From Zoogloeaceae bacterium (GTDB lineage Bacteria; Pseudomonadota; Gammaproteobacteria; Burkholderiales; Rhodocyclaceae), in contig JACKMC010000009.1 in assembly GCA_024235595.1 (NCBI GenBank), positions 62,001 to 126,000 of the forward strand: DNA of 64,000 nucleotides. Reading direction: 5' to 3'. Of this stretch, positions 52,431-61,993 are shown piece after piece. The position numbers and the translations under genes are program-made. Position 1 is the stretch's first letter, and each line of letters starts with the position of its first letter. Under the pieces are notes generated by a model. The model worked only from the letters and a program-made list of their open reading frames with translations. It searched no databases and was not told the DNA's origin.

Positions 52431-52726
52431 TACTCACCCCCCTTCTTGCCGGACTTGAACATTGCCAGCATGCGCTCGGTCACCACATAGCCGCCGGCCG
52501 CGTTGGCCGCGCCCAGCAACACCGCGATGAAGCCGATCGCCAGTTCCAGGGGGCTGTCCGGGTCGGCATGCCCCATCACCACCATGGCGCCGATGAGCAC
52601 CACACCGTGGATGAAGTTCGAGCCGGACATCAGCGGTGTGTGCAGGATCACCGGCACACGCGAAATCACTTCGTAGCCGACGAACGCGGCCAGCACGAAG
52701 ACGTACAGATAGACGATACCTTCCAT
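52430..52726 (-). CDS. pntAB: NAD(P) transhydrogenase alpha subunit, membrane part (PntAB)
   Basis: A 98-residue protein with three hydrophobic segments (about 2-16, 31-50 and 58-84) corresponding to the C-terminal membrane part of E. coli PntA. EVISRVPVILHTPLMSGSNF is the family hallmark. In this organism the alpha chain is split into two genes. It starts 15 nt after pntAA stops. Confidence 0.95.
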   Translation of the reverse strand: MEGIVYLYVFVLAAFVGYEVISRVPVILHTPLMSGSNFIHGVVLIGAMVVMGHADPDSPLELAIGFIAVLLGAANAAGGYVVTERMLAMFKSGKKGGE

Positions 52727-52741
52727 GGTCGTGTCCTCCGA

Positions 52742-53866
52742 TCAGAGCCCGAGGGCCTGTTTGACGCCAGCGTGGCGCACTTCCCCAGCGTGGGTGAGGC
52801 ACGCGCCCACCACCACTTCATCTTCCCAGTCGAGCGCGAGCACGCCGTCCTTGATGAACGGGCTGATGAAATTGAAGAGGTTCTTGGCGTACATCTCGGA
52901 GGCATGCACCGGCATGCGGCTGGGAATGTTGGTCGGGCCGATGACCAGCACGTCGTTGATCCAAACCTTCTCGCCAGCCACCGTACCCTCGACGTTGCCG
53001 CCCGTCTCGGCGGCCATGTCGACCACCACTGCGCCGGGTTTCATGCGCGCGATCATGTCCGCGGTAATGATCACCGGCGCCTTGCGGCCGGGGATCGCCG
53101 CGGTGGTGATCAGCGCATCGCACTGGGCCACGGCCTTGGCGAGGCGCTCGGCCTGCTTGGCCTTCTCCTCGTCGGTGAGTTCGCGCGCGTAACCGCCGCT
53201 CCCGGCTGCGGAGACGCCGGTATCGACGAACTTGGCGCCCAGCGACTCGATCTGCTCGCGCGTCTCGGGTCGCACATCGTAGGCTTCGACCATGGCGCCG
53301 ATACGGCGCGCGGTGGCGATCGCCTGCAGGCCGGCCACGCCGGCACCGATCACGAGTACCTTGGCCGGGCGGATGGTGCCGGCGGCGTAGGTGAGCATGG
53401 GAAAGAACTTGGGCGAGTGATCGGCCGCAATCAGCGCGCACTCGTAGCCCGCGACCGCACCCTGCGAGGAGAGCACGTCCATGCTCTGCGCGCGCGAGAT
53501 CCGCGGCAGGAGCTCGAGCGCGAAGGCGGTAACGTTCTTCTGTGCCAGCTGCTGTGCCCGCTCGGCGCTGCCCCACGGCTGCAGCAGCCCGATCAGCACC
53601 GCACCGGGCTTCATCTTGTCGATGGCCTCGGCGCTGGGCGGCTGCACGCAGAACAACACGTCGGCTGCCGAAATGACTTCGTCCGCCGTGGCGAGTTGGG
53701 ACACCTCGGCAAAATCCTCGTCGCGAAAATGCGCGGGCTGGCCTGCACCAGCCTGCATTACCACTTGCGCTCCAAGTCCCTGATATTTCTTGACCACGTC
53801 GGGCACCACCGACAAACGGCGTTCCCCGGCTAGGGTCTCGGCTGTTACTCCGATGACCAGAGGCAT
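52742..53866 (-). CDS. pntAA: NAD(P) transhydrogenase alpha subunit, NAD-binding part (PntAA)
   Basis: A 374-residue soluble domain I of the proton-translocating transhydrogenase, which couples hydride transfer from NADH to NADP with proton entry. Features are LVIGVTAETLAGERRLSVVP at the N-terminus, VLVIGAGVAGLQAIATARRIGAMVEAYD (the Rossmann NAD site), and DALITTAAIPGRKAPVIIT. A GGGAGG Shine-Dalgarno precedes the start. Divergent from corA with 181 bp between. Confidence 0.96.
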   Translation of the reverse strand: MPLVIGVTAETLAGERRLSVVPDVVKKYQGLGAQVVMQAGAGQPAHFRDEDFAEVSQLATADEVISAADVLFCVQPPSAEAIDKMKPGAVLIGLLQPWGSAERAQQLAQKNVTAFALELLPRISRAQSMDVLSSQGAVAGYECALIAADHSPKFFPMLTYAAGTIRPAKVLVIGAGVAGLQAIATARRIGAMVEAYDVRPETREQIESLGAKFVDTGVSAAGSGGYARELTDEEKAKQAERLAKAVAQCDALITTAAIPGRKAPVIITADMIARMKPGAVVVDMAAETGGNVEGTVAGEKVWINDVLVIGPTNIPSRMPVHASEMYAKNLFNFISPFIKDGVLALDWEDEVVVGACLTHAGEVRHAGVKQALGL

Positions 53867-54047
53867 GTAACCTCCCTGAATTTAGAAGATGGTTGGGATG
53901 AATTGTCTTGCGCGACCGCGAATATTGTTGTGTTTTCTCCCTATCCCCGCACCCTGACGGTGCGCGGCTACGCTGTGGTGCATCATACTTAAATATGAAG
54001 GCACCGAACAGCATGCAGCAATCTCGTCCTGACTGCGGAGCAAGCCA

Positions 54048-55136
54048 TTGAAAAGAAACCGCAAATCGAAACAACCCCCGAGTCGCAAGGTCGGCCTGCC
54101 GCCAGGAAGTCTGGTCCACGTGGGCGAGGTTAAAATCGACCGACCGGTCATATCGCTGATCGAGTACGACGATCTGGGCCTCGTCGAACGGCAATTCGAA
54201 TCCGTCGACGACGCCTACGGCTACAAACCCACGCACGAGCGCTTGTGGCTGAATGTTCATGGTTTGCATGACGCCGAAATGATGGCGGAGGTCGGGCGCC
54301 GCTTTGGACTGCATCCGCTCGCCATGGAGGACATCCTCAACACCCACCAGCGGCCCAAGATCGACGACTACGGCGACTACCTCTTCCTCGTCCTGCGCAT
54401 CTTCGCCTACGACGAAAGCAACCACAGCCTGCAGTCCGATCAGTTGAGCATGATCATCGGCAAGCACTTCGTGCTGACCTTCCAGGAGCGCGTCCAGGGC
54501 ATCTTCCAGCCGGTCCGCGAGCGTCTCCGCGCGGCGCGTTCGCCGATGCGGCAGAACGGCACCGACTACCTCGCCTATGCCCTGCTCGATACCGTGGTCG
54601 ACCGCTACTTCCTGTCCGTCGATCGCCTCGGCGACGATGCGGAGAATCTCGAGGACGAAGCGCTCAATCGACCCAGTCCGGCATTGCTCTCGCGGATCAA
54701 CCAGGCCAAGCACGAAACCCTGCAGATGCGTCGCGCGGTGTGGCCGCTGCGCGAGGTCGTAGCGTCGATGCAACGCCCCGAGAACGCCTTCTTCAAACCC
54801 GAGACCCGCCTCTACCTGCGCGACATCCACGACCACACCCTGCACATCATCGAGTCCCTCGACGGGGTCCGCGAGCTGCTTGGCGACCTGCTCGACATCT
54901 ACCTGTCGAGCGTCAGCAACCGGCTCAACGTCGAGGTACGCACCCTCACGGTGCTGTCGATGCTGTTCATGCCGGCAACACTCATTGCCGGCGTGTTCGG
55001 GATGAATTTCCACGACATGCCGCTGCTCGCCGAAAAGGACGGTTTCTGGATTTCGATGCTGATGATGGCCGCCTGTGCGCTATTCATGGGCGGTCTGTTC
55101 TGGCGTCGGCAGTGGCTCAAGCGCAACGCCGGATAG
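54048..55136 (+). CDS. corA: Magnesium/cobalt transporter CorA
   Basis: A 362-residue pentameric channel protein. It has a long cytoplasmic N-terminal domain and two C-terminal membrane segments (about 300-322 and 334-352) joined by the periplasmic loop with the signature GVFGMNF (GMN). The start is TTG at 54048 with GGAG 8 nt upstream. A basic N-terminus (MKRNRKSKQPPSRK) precedes the conserved domain, which begins near residue 30. Confidence 0.93.
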   Translation: MKRNRKSKQPPSRKVGLPPGSLVHVGEVKIDRPVISLIEYDDLGLVERQFESVDDAYGYKPTHERLWLNVHGLHDAEMMAEVGRRFGLHPLAMEDILNTHQRPKIDDYGDYLFLVLRIFAYDESNHSLQSDQLSMIIGKHFVLTFQERVQGIFQPVRERLRAARSPMRQNGTDYLAYALLDTVVDRYFLSVDRLGDDAENLEDEALNRPSPALLSRINQAKHETLQMRRAVWPLREVVASMQRPENAFFKPETRLYLRDIHDHTLHIIESLDGVRELLGDLLDIYLSSVSNRLNVEVRTLTVLSMLFMPATLIAGVFGMNFHDMPLLAEKDGFWISMLMMAACALFMGGLFWRRQWLKRNAG

Positions 55137-55142
55137 CCGCCC

Positions 55143-55169
55143 CGCGATGCACCGCTAACCCGCATCGCG
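55143..55169. terminator. Inverted repeat between corA and the PP2C gene
   Basis: CGCGATGC at 55143-55150 and GCATCGCG at 55162-55169 with an 11-nt loop lie in the 34-bp space between the convergent corA and phosphatase genes. There is no clear T-run, so termination is uncertain. Confidence 0.4.
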
Positions 55170-55170
55170 C

Positions 55171-55926
55171 TCAGCGCGCGGGTGCCTCCACGAGGCGAAC
55201 GATCGCCACCGAGATATTGTCGCCGTAACCGTCCGAGCGGGCGCGTGCCAGCGAAATCAACGCCTGCGCGCCCTCGCGCGCCGATCTTGCGTTGAGCTCG
55301 GCACCGATCTCGTGCTCGCTCAGATCACCCCACAAGCCGTCCGAACACAACAGGAAGGTATCGCCTGCGACCAGGCCCAGCTGGCTCGCATGATCGATCC
55401 GCGGTTCGCGCTCCGCGCCGAGGCAGGACATCAGCACGTTGCGCTGCGGGTGGGACAGCGCCGCCGCCGCACTGATCATGCCCTTGCGGCTGAGTTCCTC
55501 GACCAGCGAGTGATCGGTGGTCCGCGTCACCAGGCGTCCATCGCGAAAATGATAGAGCCGCGAATCGCCGCAGTGAGCCCAGTCGGCGCGCCCCGGCTGC
55601 AGCAGCAGCACCGCCGCGGTGCTGTGCGGATCCTGCTCGCTGGTGAAACGGGTGAGCTTGATCACCAGGTGGGCCTCGTTGATGATACCGGCGAGGAAGT
55701 GCTCGGCCGATTCGTCACGCGGGGTGAACATCTCGAAATTCTGCTTCGCCTTGAGCAGCACCTGCTCGGCGGCCATCGCGCCGCCGGTATGGCCACCCAT
55801 GCCATCCGCCACCACGGCCATGAGCATGCCGGGCAGGGATGCATGGCCGAAGATGCCGACGCGGTCCTGCTGTTCGGTTCGGTCACCGGTGTGCCTCGCA
55901 ACGCAGGTTTCTACTGACAGGGCCAT
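55171..55926 (-). CDS. PP2C-family serine/threonine phosphatase
   Basis: A 251-residue PPM-type protein phosphatase. The metal-binding motifs are RTEQQDRVG, VVADGMGGHTGG, HCGDSRLYHF, LLCSDGLWGDLS and GYGDNISVAIV. I start at MALSVETCVARHTGD (55926); an ATG at 55968 would add 14 residues. Such small PP2C phosphatases often act with Hanks-type kinases or FHA proteins, but none is adjacent. The open frame extends to 56409 only by overlapping the glcF region in another frame. Confidence 0.92.
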   Translation of the reverse strand: MALSVETCVARHTGDRTEQQDRVGIFGHASLPGMLMAVVADGMGGHTGGAMAAEQVLLKAKQNFEMFTPRDESAEHFLAGIINEAHLVIKLTRFTSEQDPHSTAAVLLLQPGRADWAHCGDSRLYHFRDGRLVTRTTDHSLVEELSRKGMISAAAALSHPQRNVLMSCLGAEREPRIDHASQLGLVAGDTFLLCSDGLWGDLSEHEIGAELNARSAREGAQALISLARARSDGYGDNISVAIVRLVEAPAR

Positions 55927-56207
55927 TTTGAAGTATTCGGGGAAAGGCGTTTCTGGCGGATCGCGCATGATAGCAACCGCGGACTCACTGCGCCCACCAA
56001 TCGGACAACGGCGGAACACCCCGGGAGGGGCATGCCAGCCCGGATCGCCAGCCCCCGCTCGAACGGCGCGGCGCTCGTTCGCAGCCAAAACCGGCATTTC
56101 CGGACCGCGTTGGTGACGAAGCCCTGGCCGACACAGTCTGCAAGGTGGAGGCAAGGCGGGTTGCCGCGACCGGACAAGCCTCGTCGACAGCCCGCATCTC
56201 CGAGCCC

Positions 56208-57443
56208 CTACCGCAGGCGGGCCTCGAGCATCTCCACCCAGTGCACCACCGGTGTCGCAGTGCCGGCCTCGAGATGGCTGATGCAGCCGATGTTCGCCGA
56301 AGCGATGCGGCCCGCGCCGCCCGCTTCCAGCGCCGCCAGCTTGTTGCTGCGCAACTGCTTCGACAGCGCCGGCTGAAGCAGGGAATAGGTCCCCGCCGAG
56401 CCGCAGCAAAGATGGCTGTCGGCCACCGGTGTGAGTTCGTAGCCTGCCGCCTCGAGCAGGCGCTCCACCGTCCCGCGGATGCGCAGTCCATGCTGCAGGG
56501 TGCAGGGCGCATGGAAGGCCAGCTTCTCGGGCGCCTGCGCAGGCCGAGCGCGCAGCAGCGTTTCGAGGGCCTCCGCCTCGCGGCTGAGAATCTCCGATAT
56601 ATCGAGGGTCATCTCGCTGATGCGAGCAGCCTTGTCGGCATAGGCCGCATCGCCGCGCAGCAGATGGCCATAGTCCTTGACCTGCACGCCACAGCCGGAG
56701 GCAGTCATCACGACGGCCTCAATCTCGCCACGCTCCACACCCGGCCACCAGGCATCGATATTGCGCCGCGCGTCGGCGAGGCCGCCCTGTTGGTCGTTGA
56801 GGTGATATCGCACCGCCCCGCAGCAGCCGGCTCCCGGCATCTCGACCAGCGAGATGCCCAGCGCGTCGAGCACGCGGGCGGTCGCGGCGTTGATCGACGG
56901 CGCCATCGAAGGCTGCGCGCACCCCGCCAGCGCGATCATCTTGCGCGAATGCCGGGACGCAGGCCAGGCACCCGCCGGGCGCGCATCGGGCACCTTGTCC
57001 TTGAGCATGGCGGGCAGCGCAGGCTTGACCAGACGCCCCATCGACATCGCCGCACCGAAGAGCCCGGCGCGAGGCACGAACTCCTTCAGCAGCCACCGCA
57101 CGACACGGTCCGCACCGCGGCGCGGCACCTGCGCCTCGACCACATGGCGCCCGATATCCACCAGCCGGCCGTACTGGACACCCGATGGACAGGTCGATTC
57201 GCAGGAACGGCAGGTCAGGCAGCGATCCAGGTGCTGACGCGTCTTTTCGGTGGCTTGTCGCCCCTCCAGCACTTGCTTGATGAGGTAGATGCGGCCGCGC
57301 GGTCCATCCAGCTCATCGCCCAGCAACTGGTAGGTCGGACAGGTGGCGGTACAGAAACCGCAGTGCACACAGGTACGCAGGATCGATTCGGCCTCCAGGC
57401 CCTCCGGCGTACCCTTGATGAATTCGGCGAGATTTGTCTGCAT
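56208..57443 (-). CDS. glcF: Glycolate oxidase iron-sulfur subunit GlcF
   Basis: A 411-residue protein with two N-terminal 4Fe-4S motifs (CVHCGFCTATCP and CLTCRSCESTCPSGV) and cysteine-rich CCG domains (AGCCGAVRYH and CCGSAGTYSLLQ). It passes electrons from GlcD/GlcE to the membrane quinone pool. It is last in glcC-glcD-glcE-glcF, 24 nt after glcE. Confidence 0.96.
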   Translation of the reverse strand: MQTNLAEFIKGTPEGLEAESILRTCVHCGFCTATCPTYQLLGDELDGPRGRIYLIKQVLEGRQATEKTRQHLDRCLTCRSCESTCPSGVQYGRLVDIGRHVVEAQVPRRGADRVVRWLLKEFVPRAGLFGAAMSMGRLVKPALPAMLKDKVPDARPAGAWPASRHSRKMIALAGCAQPSMAPSINAATARVLDALGISLVEMPGAGCCGAVRYHLNDQQGGLADARRNIDAWWPGVERGEIEAVVMTASGCGVQVKDYGHLLRGDAAYADKAARISEMTLDISEILSREAEALETLLRARPAQAPEKLAFHAPCTLQHGLRIRGTVERLLEAAGYELTPVADSHLCCGSAGTYSLLQPALSKQLRSNKLAALEAGGAGRIASANIGCISHLEAGTATPVVHWVEMLEARLR

Positions 57444-57467
57444 GGTCAGGGATTCGCGGTTGCGTGT

Positions 57468-58529
57468 TCAGAGGTCGGGATACAGACGGCCACGGCCGAA
57501 CACCGCCGCCGGGTCGAATGACTGCTTGAGACGCTTGTGAATCGTCGCCAGCGGGCCGGCCAGTGGCTGAAACACACCGGCCGCCTTGTCGCCGCCGCGA
57601 AACAGCGTCGCGTGGCCACCTGCCGCGCTTGCCGCCGCTCGAATCTCCGAGGCCGCCGCGGTCGCGCGCAGCCAGCGCTCGGCGCCGCCCCACTCCACCG
57701 CCGCCTCGCCGGCCAGCGCAAGGACGGGCGCATCGCTGGGTAACGAAAGGCGCCACAGAGGCGTCTCCCCCGCGAAGAAGGGATGCTGCTGCTCGCGCAC
57801 GGCGAGCCACAGGGCGCCCCCCTCGCCGCCCTCGAGGATCTCGCCGCCGAGCCTCGAAGAGGCTGCCTCGACGGCAGCGCGGGCACCCGACAGGCGCACC
57901 GTGAGGACTCCCTGGCACCAGAACGAAGCCGAGATCGGCAGCGGCTGCCCACCCCATTCATTGAGGCGCCGCAAGGCCGTCGCCTGATCCATCTCGAAGC
58001 GCAGGCTTGCCTCCGCGACCGGCTGTGGCAACACCTTCAGGGACACCTCGGCAAGCACTGCCAGGGTGCCGAGGCTGCCGCACATGAGCCGCGCGACATC
58101 GTAGCCGGCGACGTTCTTCATCACCTGGCCGCCGAAGGTGAGCAACTCGCCGCGGCCGTCGATCACCTGCACGCCGAGCAGAAAATCCCGCGCCGCACCC
58201 ACGGCCTGGCGTCGCGGTCCCGACAGCCCCGCGGCGACACTGCCGCCAATCGTCGCTGCGCCGAAATGCGGCGGCTCGAAGGCCAGGAACTGGCCCTTCT
58301 CGGCCAGTACCGCTTCGAGTTCGTCCAGCGGCGTGCCGCTGCGCGCTGTGATCACCAGCTCGGTCGGCTCGTAGGCGACCACCCCGCTGTAGCCGCGCGT
58401 ATCGAGAAGCTTGCCCTGCGGCGCCTGACCGTAGAAGCGCTTGCTGCCGCCCCCGCGGATCTCCAGCGCCGCGCCCTCGGCCCCCGCCTGGCGAATCTGC
58501 TCGACCCATCCCGCAATCGTTCCATCCAT
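57468..58529 (-). CDS. glcE: Glycolate oxidase FAD-binding subunit GlcE
   Basis: A 353-residue FAD_binding_4-type protein similar to but shorter than GlcD. It has ELVITARSGTPLDELEAVLA, FEPPHFGAATIGGSVAAGLS and DFLLGVQVIDGRGELLTFGG. It forms the GlcDEF complex. The start follows the glcD stop by 45 nt. Confidence 0.95.
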   Translation of the reverse strand: MDGTIAGWVEQIRQAGAEGAALEIRGGGSKRFYGQAPQGKLLDTRGYSGVVAYEPTELVITARSGTPLDELEAVLAEKGQFLAFEPPHFGAATIGGSVAAGLSGPRRQAVGAARDFLLGVQVIDGRGELLTFGGQVMKNVAGYDVARLMCGSLGTLAVLAEVSLKVLPQPVAEASLRFEMDQATALRRLNEWGGQPLPISASFWCQGVLTVRLSGARAAVEAASSRLGGEILEGGEGGALWLAVREQQHPFFAGETPLWRLSLPSDAPVLALAGEAAVEWGGAERWLRATAAASEIRAAASAAGGHATLFRGGDKAAGVFQPLAGPLATIHKRLKQSFDPAAVFGRGRLYPDL

Positions 58530-58574
58530 TTCTATCGATGTCCTCTCATGTCTCTCGTTCGCATCGGACGGCGC

Positions 58575-60086
58575 TCAGAAGCGCTCGAGCTCCGGATGGG
58601 GCAACTGCCCGTTCTTGACGTGCAGCTTGCCATATTCGGCACAGCGGTTGAGGGTGGGTATGGCCTTGCCGGGATTGAGCAGGCCATCCGGGTCGAAAGC
58701 CGCCTTGACCCTGAAGAAGGTGGTGCGCTCGGCCACCGAGAACTGGCTGCACATCTGGTTGATCTTCTCGATCCCGACCCCGTGCTCTCCGGTGATCGTG
58801 CCGCCCAGCGCCACCGAGAGCTCAAGGATGTCGGCGCCGAATTCCTCGGCACGATCGAGTTCGCCGGAGACATTCGCGTCGAACAGGATCAACGGATGCA
58901 TGTTGCCGTCACCGGCGTGGAAGACGTTGATGCAGCGCAGTCCGTATTTCGTCTCCATGCCCTGGATGGCCTTGAGCATCTCGCCCAGGCGCTTGCGCGG
59001 GATGGTGCCGTCCATGCAGTAGTAGTCGGCCGAGAGGCGCCCCGCGGCCGGAAACGCCGCCTTGCGCCCGGCCCAGAACTTGAGCCGCTCGGCCTCGTCG
59101 CGCGAGACGCGGATTTCGCTGGCGCCGCTGGCCTCGAGCACCGCCCGCATGCGCTCGATCTCCTCGCTGACCTCTTCCGGCGTACCGTCCGACTCGCAGA
59201 GCAGGATCGCCGCCGCCTCGAGGTTGTAGCCGGCATGCACGAACTGCTCCACCGCGGCGGTGGCAGGCTGGTCCATCATTTCAAGGCCGGCCGGAATGAT
59301 GCCCGCGGCAATCACCGCGGCGACCGCGTTGCCCGCGGTCACGACATCATCGAAAGAGGCCATCACGCATTGCGCGAGCTGGGGCTTGGGGGTGAGCTTG
59401 ACGCTGACCTCGGTGACCACCGCCAGCATCCCCTCGGAGCCATGCACCAGCGCCAGCAGATCGTAGCCCGGCGCATCGAGCGCGTGGCTGCCGAACTCCA
59501 CCACCTCGCCCGCCATGGTGAGTCCGCGCACCCGCAGCACGTTGTGCACCGTGAGTCCGTACTTGAGGCAGTGCACGCCGCCGGAGTTCTCGGCCACATT
59601 GCCGCCGATGGTGCAAGCGATCTGCGAGGAGGGATCCGGCGCGTAGTAGAGACCGTGGCGGGCGGCCGCCTCCGAGATCGCCAGGTTGCGCACCCCGGGC
59701 TGAACCACCGCCAGCCGGGCGACAGGGTCCAGGCGCAGGATCTGCTTGAAGCGCGCCAGCGACAGCACCACGCCATGCGCATGCGGCAGCGCGCCGCCCG
59801 ACAGTCCGGTGCCGGCACCGCGTGCCACCACCGGCACCCGCAGTTCGCTGCATGCCTTGAGGATTTCCGCCGCCTGCGCCTCGGTCTCGGGCAAGGCGAC
59901 CACCATCGGCACCTGTCGGTAAGCGGCAAGCCCGTCACACTCGTAGGGCCTGAGGTCTTCCTGGTCGTAGAGAAGGCTGCCAGGCGGCATCACCCGTGCC
60001 AGCGCTTCGATCACCCGCGCCCGGTCGACGCCGGAGAAATCGGCCTCGTTGGCACCCGGTTCAACCGCTTCCATCGTCTCAGCCAT
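58575..60086 (-). CDS. glcD: Glycolate oxidase subunit GlcD
   Basis: A 503-residue flavoprotein that oxidises glycolate to glyoxylate. The FAD-binding domain contains VVARGAGTGLSGGALPHAHG and GGNVAENSGGVHCLKYG; the C-terminal domain contains GDGNMHPLILFD and TITGEHGVGIEK. An AGGAG sequence precedes the start. It begins 11 nt after glcC, so regulator and enzyme genes form a single operon. Confidence 0.97.
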   Translation of the reverse strand: MAETMEAVEPGANEADFSGVDRARVIEALARVMPPGSLLYDQEDLRPYECDGLAAYRQVPMVVALPETEAQAAEILKACSELRVPVVARGAGTGLSGGALPHAHGVVLSLARFKQILRLDPVARLAVVQPGVRNLAISEAAARHGLYYAPDPSSQIACTIGGNVAENSGGVHCLKYGLTVHNVLRVRGLTMAGEVVEFGSHALDAPGYDLLALVHGSEGMLAVVTEVSVKLTPKPQLAQCVMASFDDVVTAGNAVAAVIAAGIIPAGLEMMDQPATAAVEQFVHAGYNLEAAAILLCESDGTPEEVSEEIERMRAVLEASGASEIRVSRDEAERLKFWAGRKAAFPAAGRLSADYYCMDGTIPRKRLGEMLKAIQGMETKYGLRCINVFHAGDGNMHPLILFDANVSGELDRAEEFGADILELSVALGGTITGEHGVGIEKINQMCSQFSVAERTTFFRVKAAFDPDGLLNPGKAIPTLNRCAEYGKLHVKNGQLPHPELERF

Positions 60087-60097
60087 GTCCGCTCCTC

Positions 60098-60850
60098 TCA
60101 GCCTTGCTCTGGTTGCGCAGGGATGGGCGACACCCCTGCCGATTCTTCAAGCGCAATGCCCAGCCGCTTCGCCCCTTCTCGCAAATGGCGCTCAGCGGCC
60201 TCGCGCGCCGCCTGCGCATCGCCCGCAGCAATTGCAGCATAGATCGCTTCGTGCTCGCGCTGCGCATCGCAGGCGCGACCGTTGCTGCGTCCATGCTCGT
60301 TCCAGGTGGGCACGCGCGACGCCGAGAATTGTGCGCCCATGAATTCGACGAAGCGCTCCACCAGTGGATTATGCGTCGCCGCGGCGACGGCGCGATGAAA
60401 GGCGTCATCGTCGGCCGCGCCTTGCAGGCCGCTCCTGAGCGCGTCGTTCATGCGCGCCAGCGGCAACTGCAGGGCCATGAGATCGGCGGCGGTGCGACGC
60501 TTCGCGGCCAACTCGGCGCAGCCCAGCTCCACCACATAGCGCAGCTCGAACACATTGCGGGCATGGCATGTGGCAGAAACCGCATCCTCGTGCAGGCGAA
60601 AACTGCCATAGCCCGCCTGCCTCGAGACGAAGGCCCCGGCCCCCTGCCGCGTCTCGACGTAGCCGTCCGCCTTGAGTCTCGCGATTGCCTCCCTGACCAC
60701 CGCGCGGCTCACCGCGAACTGGTCGGCAAGCTGTTTCTCGGTGGGAAACTGGTCTCCCGGCGCGAGCCTGCCCTCGCGCACCCAACCAATGAGGCTGCGC
60801 GAAAGCGTCTCGGCAAGACGCGGGGGACGAACGATGGCATCGGATAACAT
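60098..60850 (-). CDS. glcC: GntR/FadR-family regulator, probable GlcC
   Basis: A 250-residue transcription factor. The N-terminal winged helix has TLSRSLIGWVREGRLAPGDQ, PTEKQLADQFAVSRAVVREA and LKADGYVETRQGAGAFVS; the C-terminal FCD ligand domain has ELRYVVELGCAELAAKR, DAFHRAVAAATHNPLV and REHEAIYAAIAAGD. The ATG at 60850 matches the domain start; the longer open frame upstream is not domain-like. Placed directly before glcD, it is most likely the glycolate-responsive regulator. Confidence 0.9.
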   Translation of the reverse strand: MLSDAIVRPPRLAETLSRSLIGWVREGRLAPGDQFPTEKQLADQFAVSRAVVREAIARLKADGYVETRQGAGAFVSRQAGYGSFRLHEDAVSATCHARNVFELRYVVELGCAELAAKRRTAADLMALQLPLARMNDALRSGLQGAADDDAFHRAVAAATHNPLVERFVEFMGAQFSASRVPTWNEHGRSNGRACDAQREHEAIYAAIAAGDAQAAREAAERHLREGAKRLGIALEESAGVSPIPAQPEQG

Positions 60851-60861
60851 CAGGTCATCTG

Positions 60862-60874
60862 ATTGTCTGACAAT
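60862..60874. promoter_or_regulatory. Candidate GlcC operator
   Basis: ATTGTCTGACAAT is a perfect 6-bp inverted repeat around one central base. It contains TTGTCTGACAA, which fits the FadR/FCD-type operator pattern TnGTnnnACnA. It lies 12 bp upstream of the glcC start, where a regulator of the glc operon would bind. Confidence 0.65.
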
Positions 60875-61021
60875 TTGAAACGATACTGTAGTACATCCCC
60901 GTTCCCGGTCAAAGCCGGGTATTCCCCTACCGCCCGCAGCGCACCGACCGGACAGTCGTCGCAAGCAAGCGAGGCTGCGAGCGGTGTAAACTGCGTTACC
61001 TCACCAGCCCGGCGCTCCCGC

Positions 61022-61741
61022 ATGCACGCTTCCACGCTAACCGCACCGCTATCCGACACCGACCGCGACGAGCTGCATGCCTTTCTCGCGCAGCGGCGCG
61101 ATGCGCTCGACCCCGAAGCCCTCGACGGGCTGTTCTGCGCGCTGATCGTCGGTCCGGAAACCGTCGGGCCGAGCGGCTGGATGCCGCTCGCACTCGGGCG
61201 ATCGGAACTGGTCTGGGACAGCGAAGCCCAGATGCGGCGCATTCTCGAACTCCTGCTGCGCGAATGGAACAGCATCGCGGGCGGCTTCCAGGTCGATTGG
61301 CGCGACGTACCCGAGGCCGAGATGCGCGACCGCATGTACCTGCCCAATGTAGACCCGACTCGCGAGGACCCCGAGCACCCGCTCGCGCAGCGCTGGGCCC
61401 GGGGTTTCGGCAGAGGCCTCGCGGTGTTCGGCGATCACGCCTGGGAAATCATGGACGGCGACGAGGAAGCGCTCGCCACCGGCAGCCTGATTGCCGCACT
61501 GGAGGTCGGGCACAACGACGCCGGCGAGCCCTTCGATCACGCGAGCAGAAAACAGATGCTGGCCCATGTGGTCGTCGGCCTGCAGCATCTTTACCGCCTC
61601 TTTCGCGACAGCCAGGGCCGCCCCGATTCAGGCCCTACGCCATACCGCGCGCCGCCGCTCCCCGGCCGCAACGACCCCTGCCCCTGTGGCAGCGGGCTGA
61701 AGTTCAAGAAGTGCTGTGGCGCCCCCGATCGGCTGCATTGA
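61022..61741 (+). CDS. UPF0149/YecA-family protein with SEC-C zinc motif
   Basis: A 239-residue protein. The N-terminal part (about 1-190) is like UPF0149/YecA: RDELHAFLAQRRDALDPEAL, GLFCALIVGPETVGPSGWMP and VFGDHAWEIMDGD. The C-terminus has the SEC-C zinc-binding motif RNDPCPCGSGLKFKKCCG. Such proteins are poorly characterised; the SEC-C motif also occurs in SecA and mediates protein contact. The start at 61022 begins the conserved region. Confidence 0.9.
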   Translation: MHASTLTAPLSDTDRDELHAFLAQRRDALDPEALDGLFCALIVGPETVGPSGWMPLALGRSELVWDSEAQMRRILELLLREWNSIAGGFQVDWRDVPEAEMRDRMYLPNVDPTREDPEHPLAQRWARGFGRGLAVFGDHAWEIMDGDEEALATGSLIAALEVGHNDAGEPFDHASRKQMLAHVVVGLQHLYRLFRDSQGRPDSGPTPYRAPPLPGRNDPCPCGSGLKFKKCCGAPDRLH

Positions 61742-61993
61742 AGCAGCTTCGTCCTTGAACCAAGCCATCGCCGGCCCCCAAGCGGCATCGCCCAGCAGCC
61801 CTGTCGCGCGCTGCGAGGGCACGACGCCCCGTGCCATGAAGCGCGCCGACACGCGGATCGGCGGCGGCGCGGCCAGCGATTTCCACGGTGCCCGGGGCAG
61901 GCGAAATGCAATGCCGTTCGGACCCCGGGCGGCACGCAACACGGCGAAAACCCGCCGCGGGGCGACCGCGGCCGGCCTGCAGGGACGTCAGGG

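Noticed and set aside
57783..60242. 819-residue open frame on the plus strand opposite glcE and glcD
   Set aside because: Antisense shadow of well-identified glycolate oxidase genes, rich in H, R, A and G with no domain.
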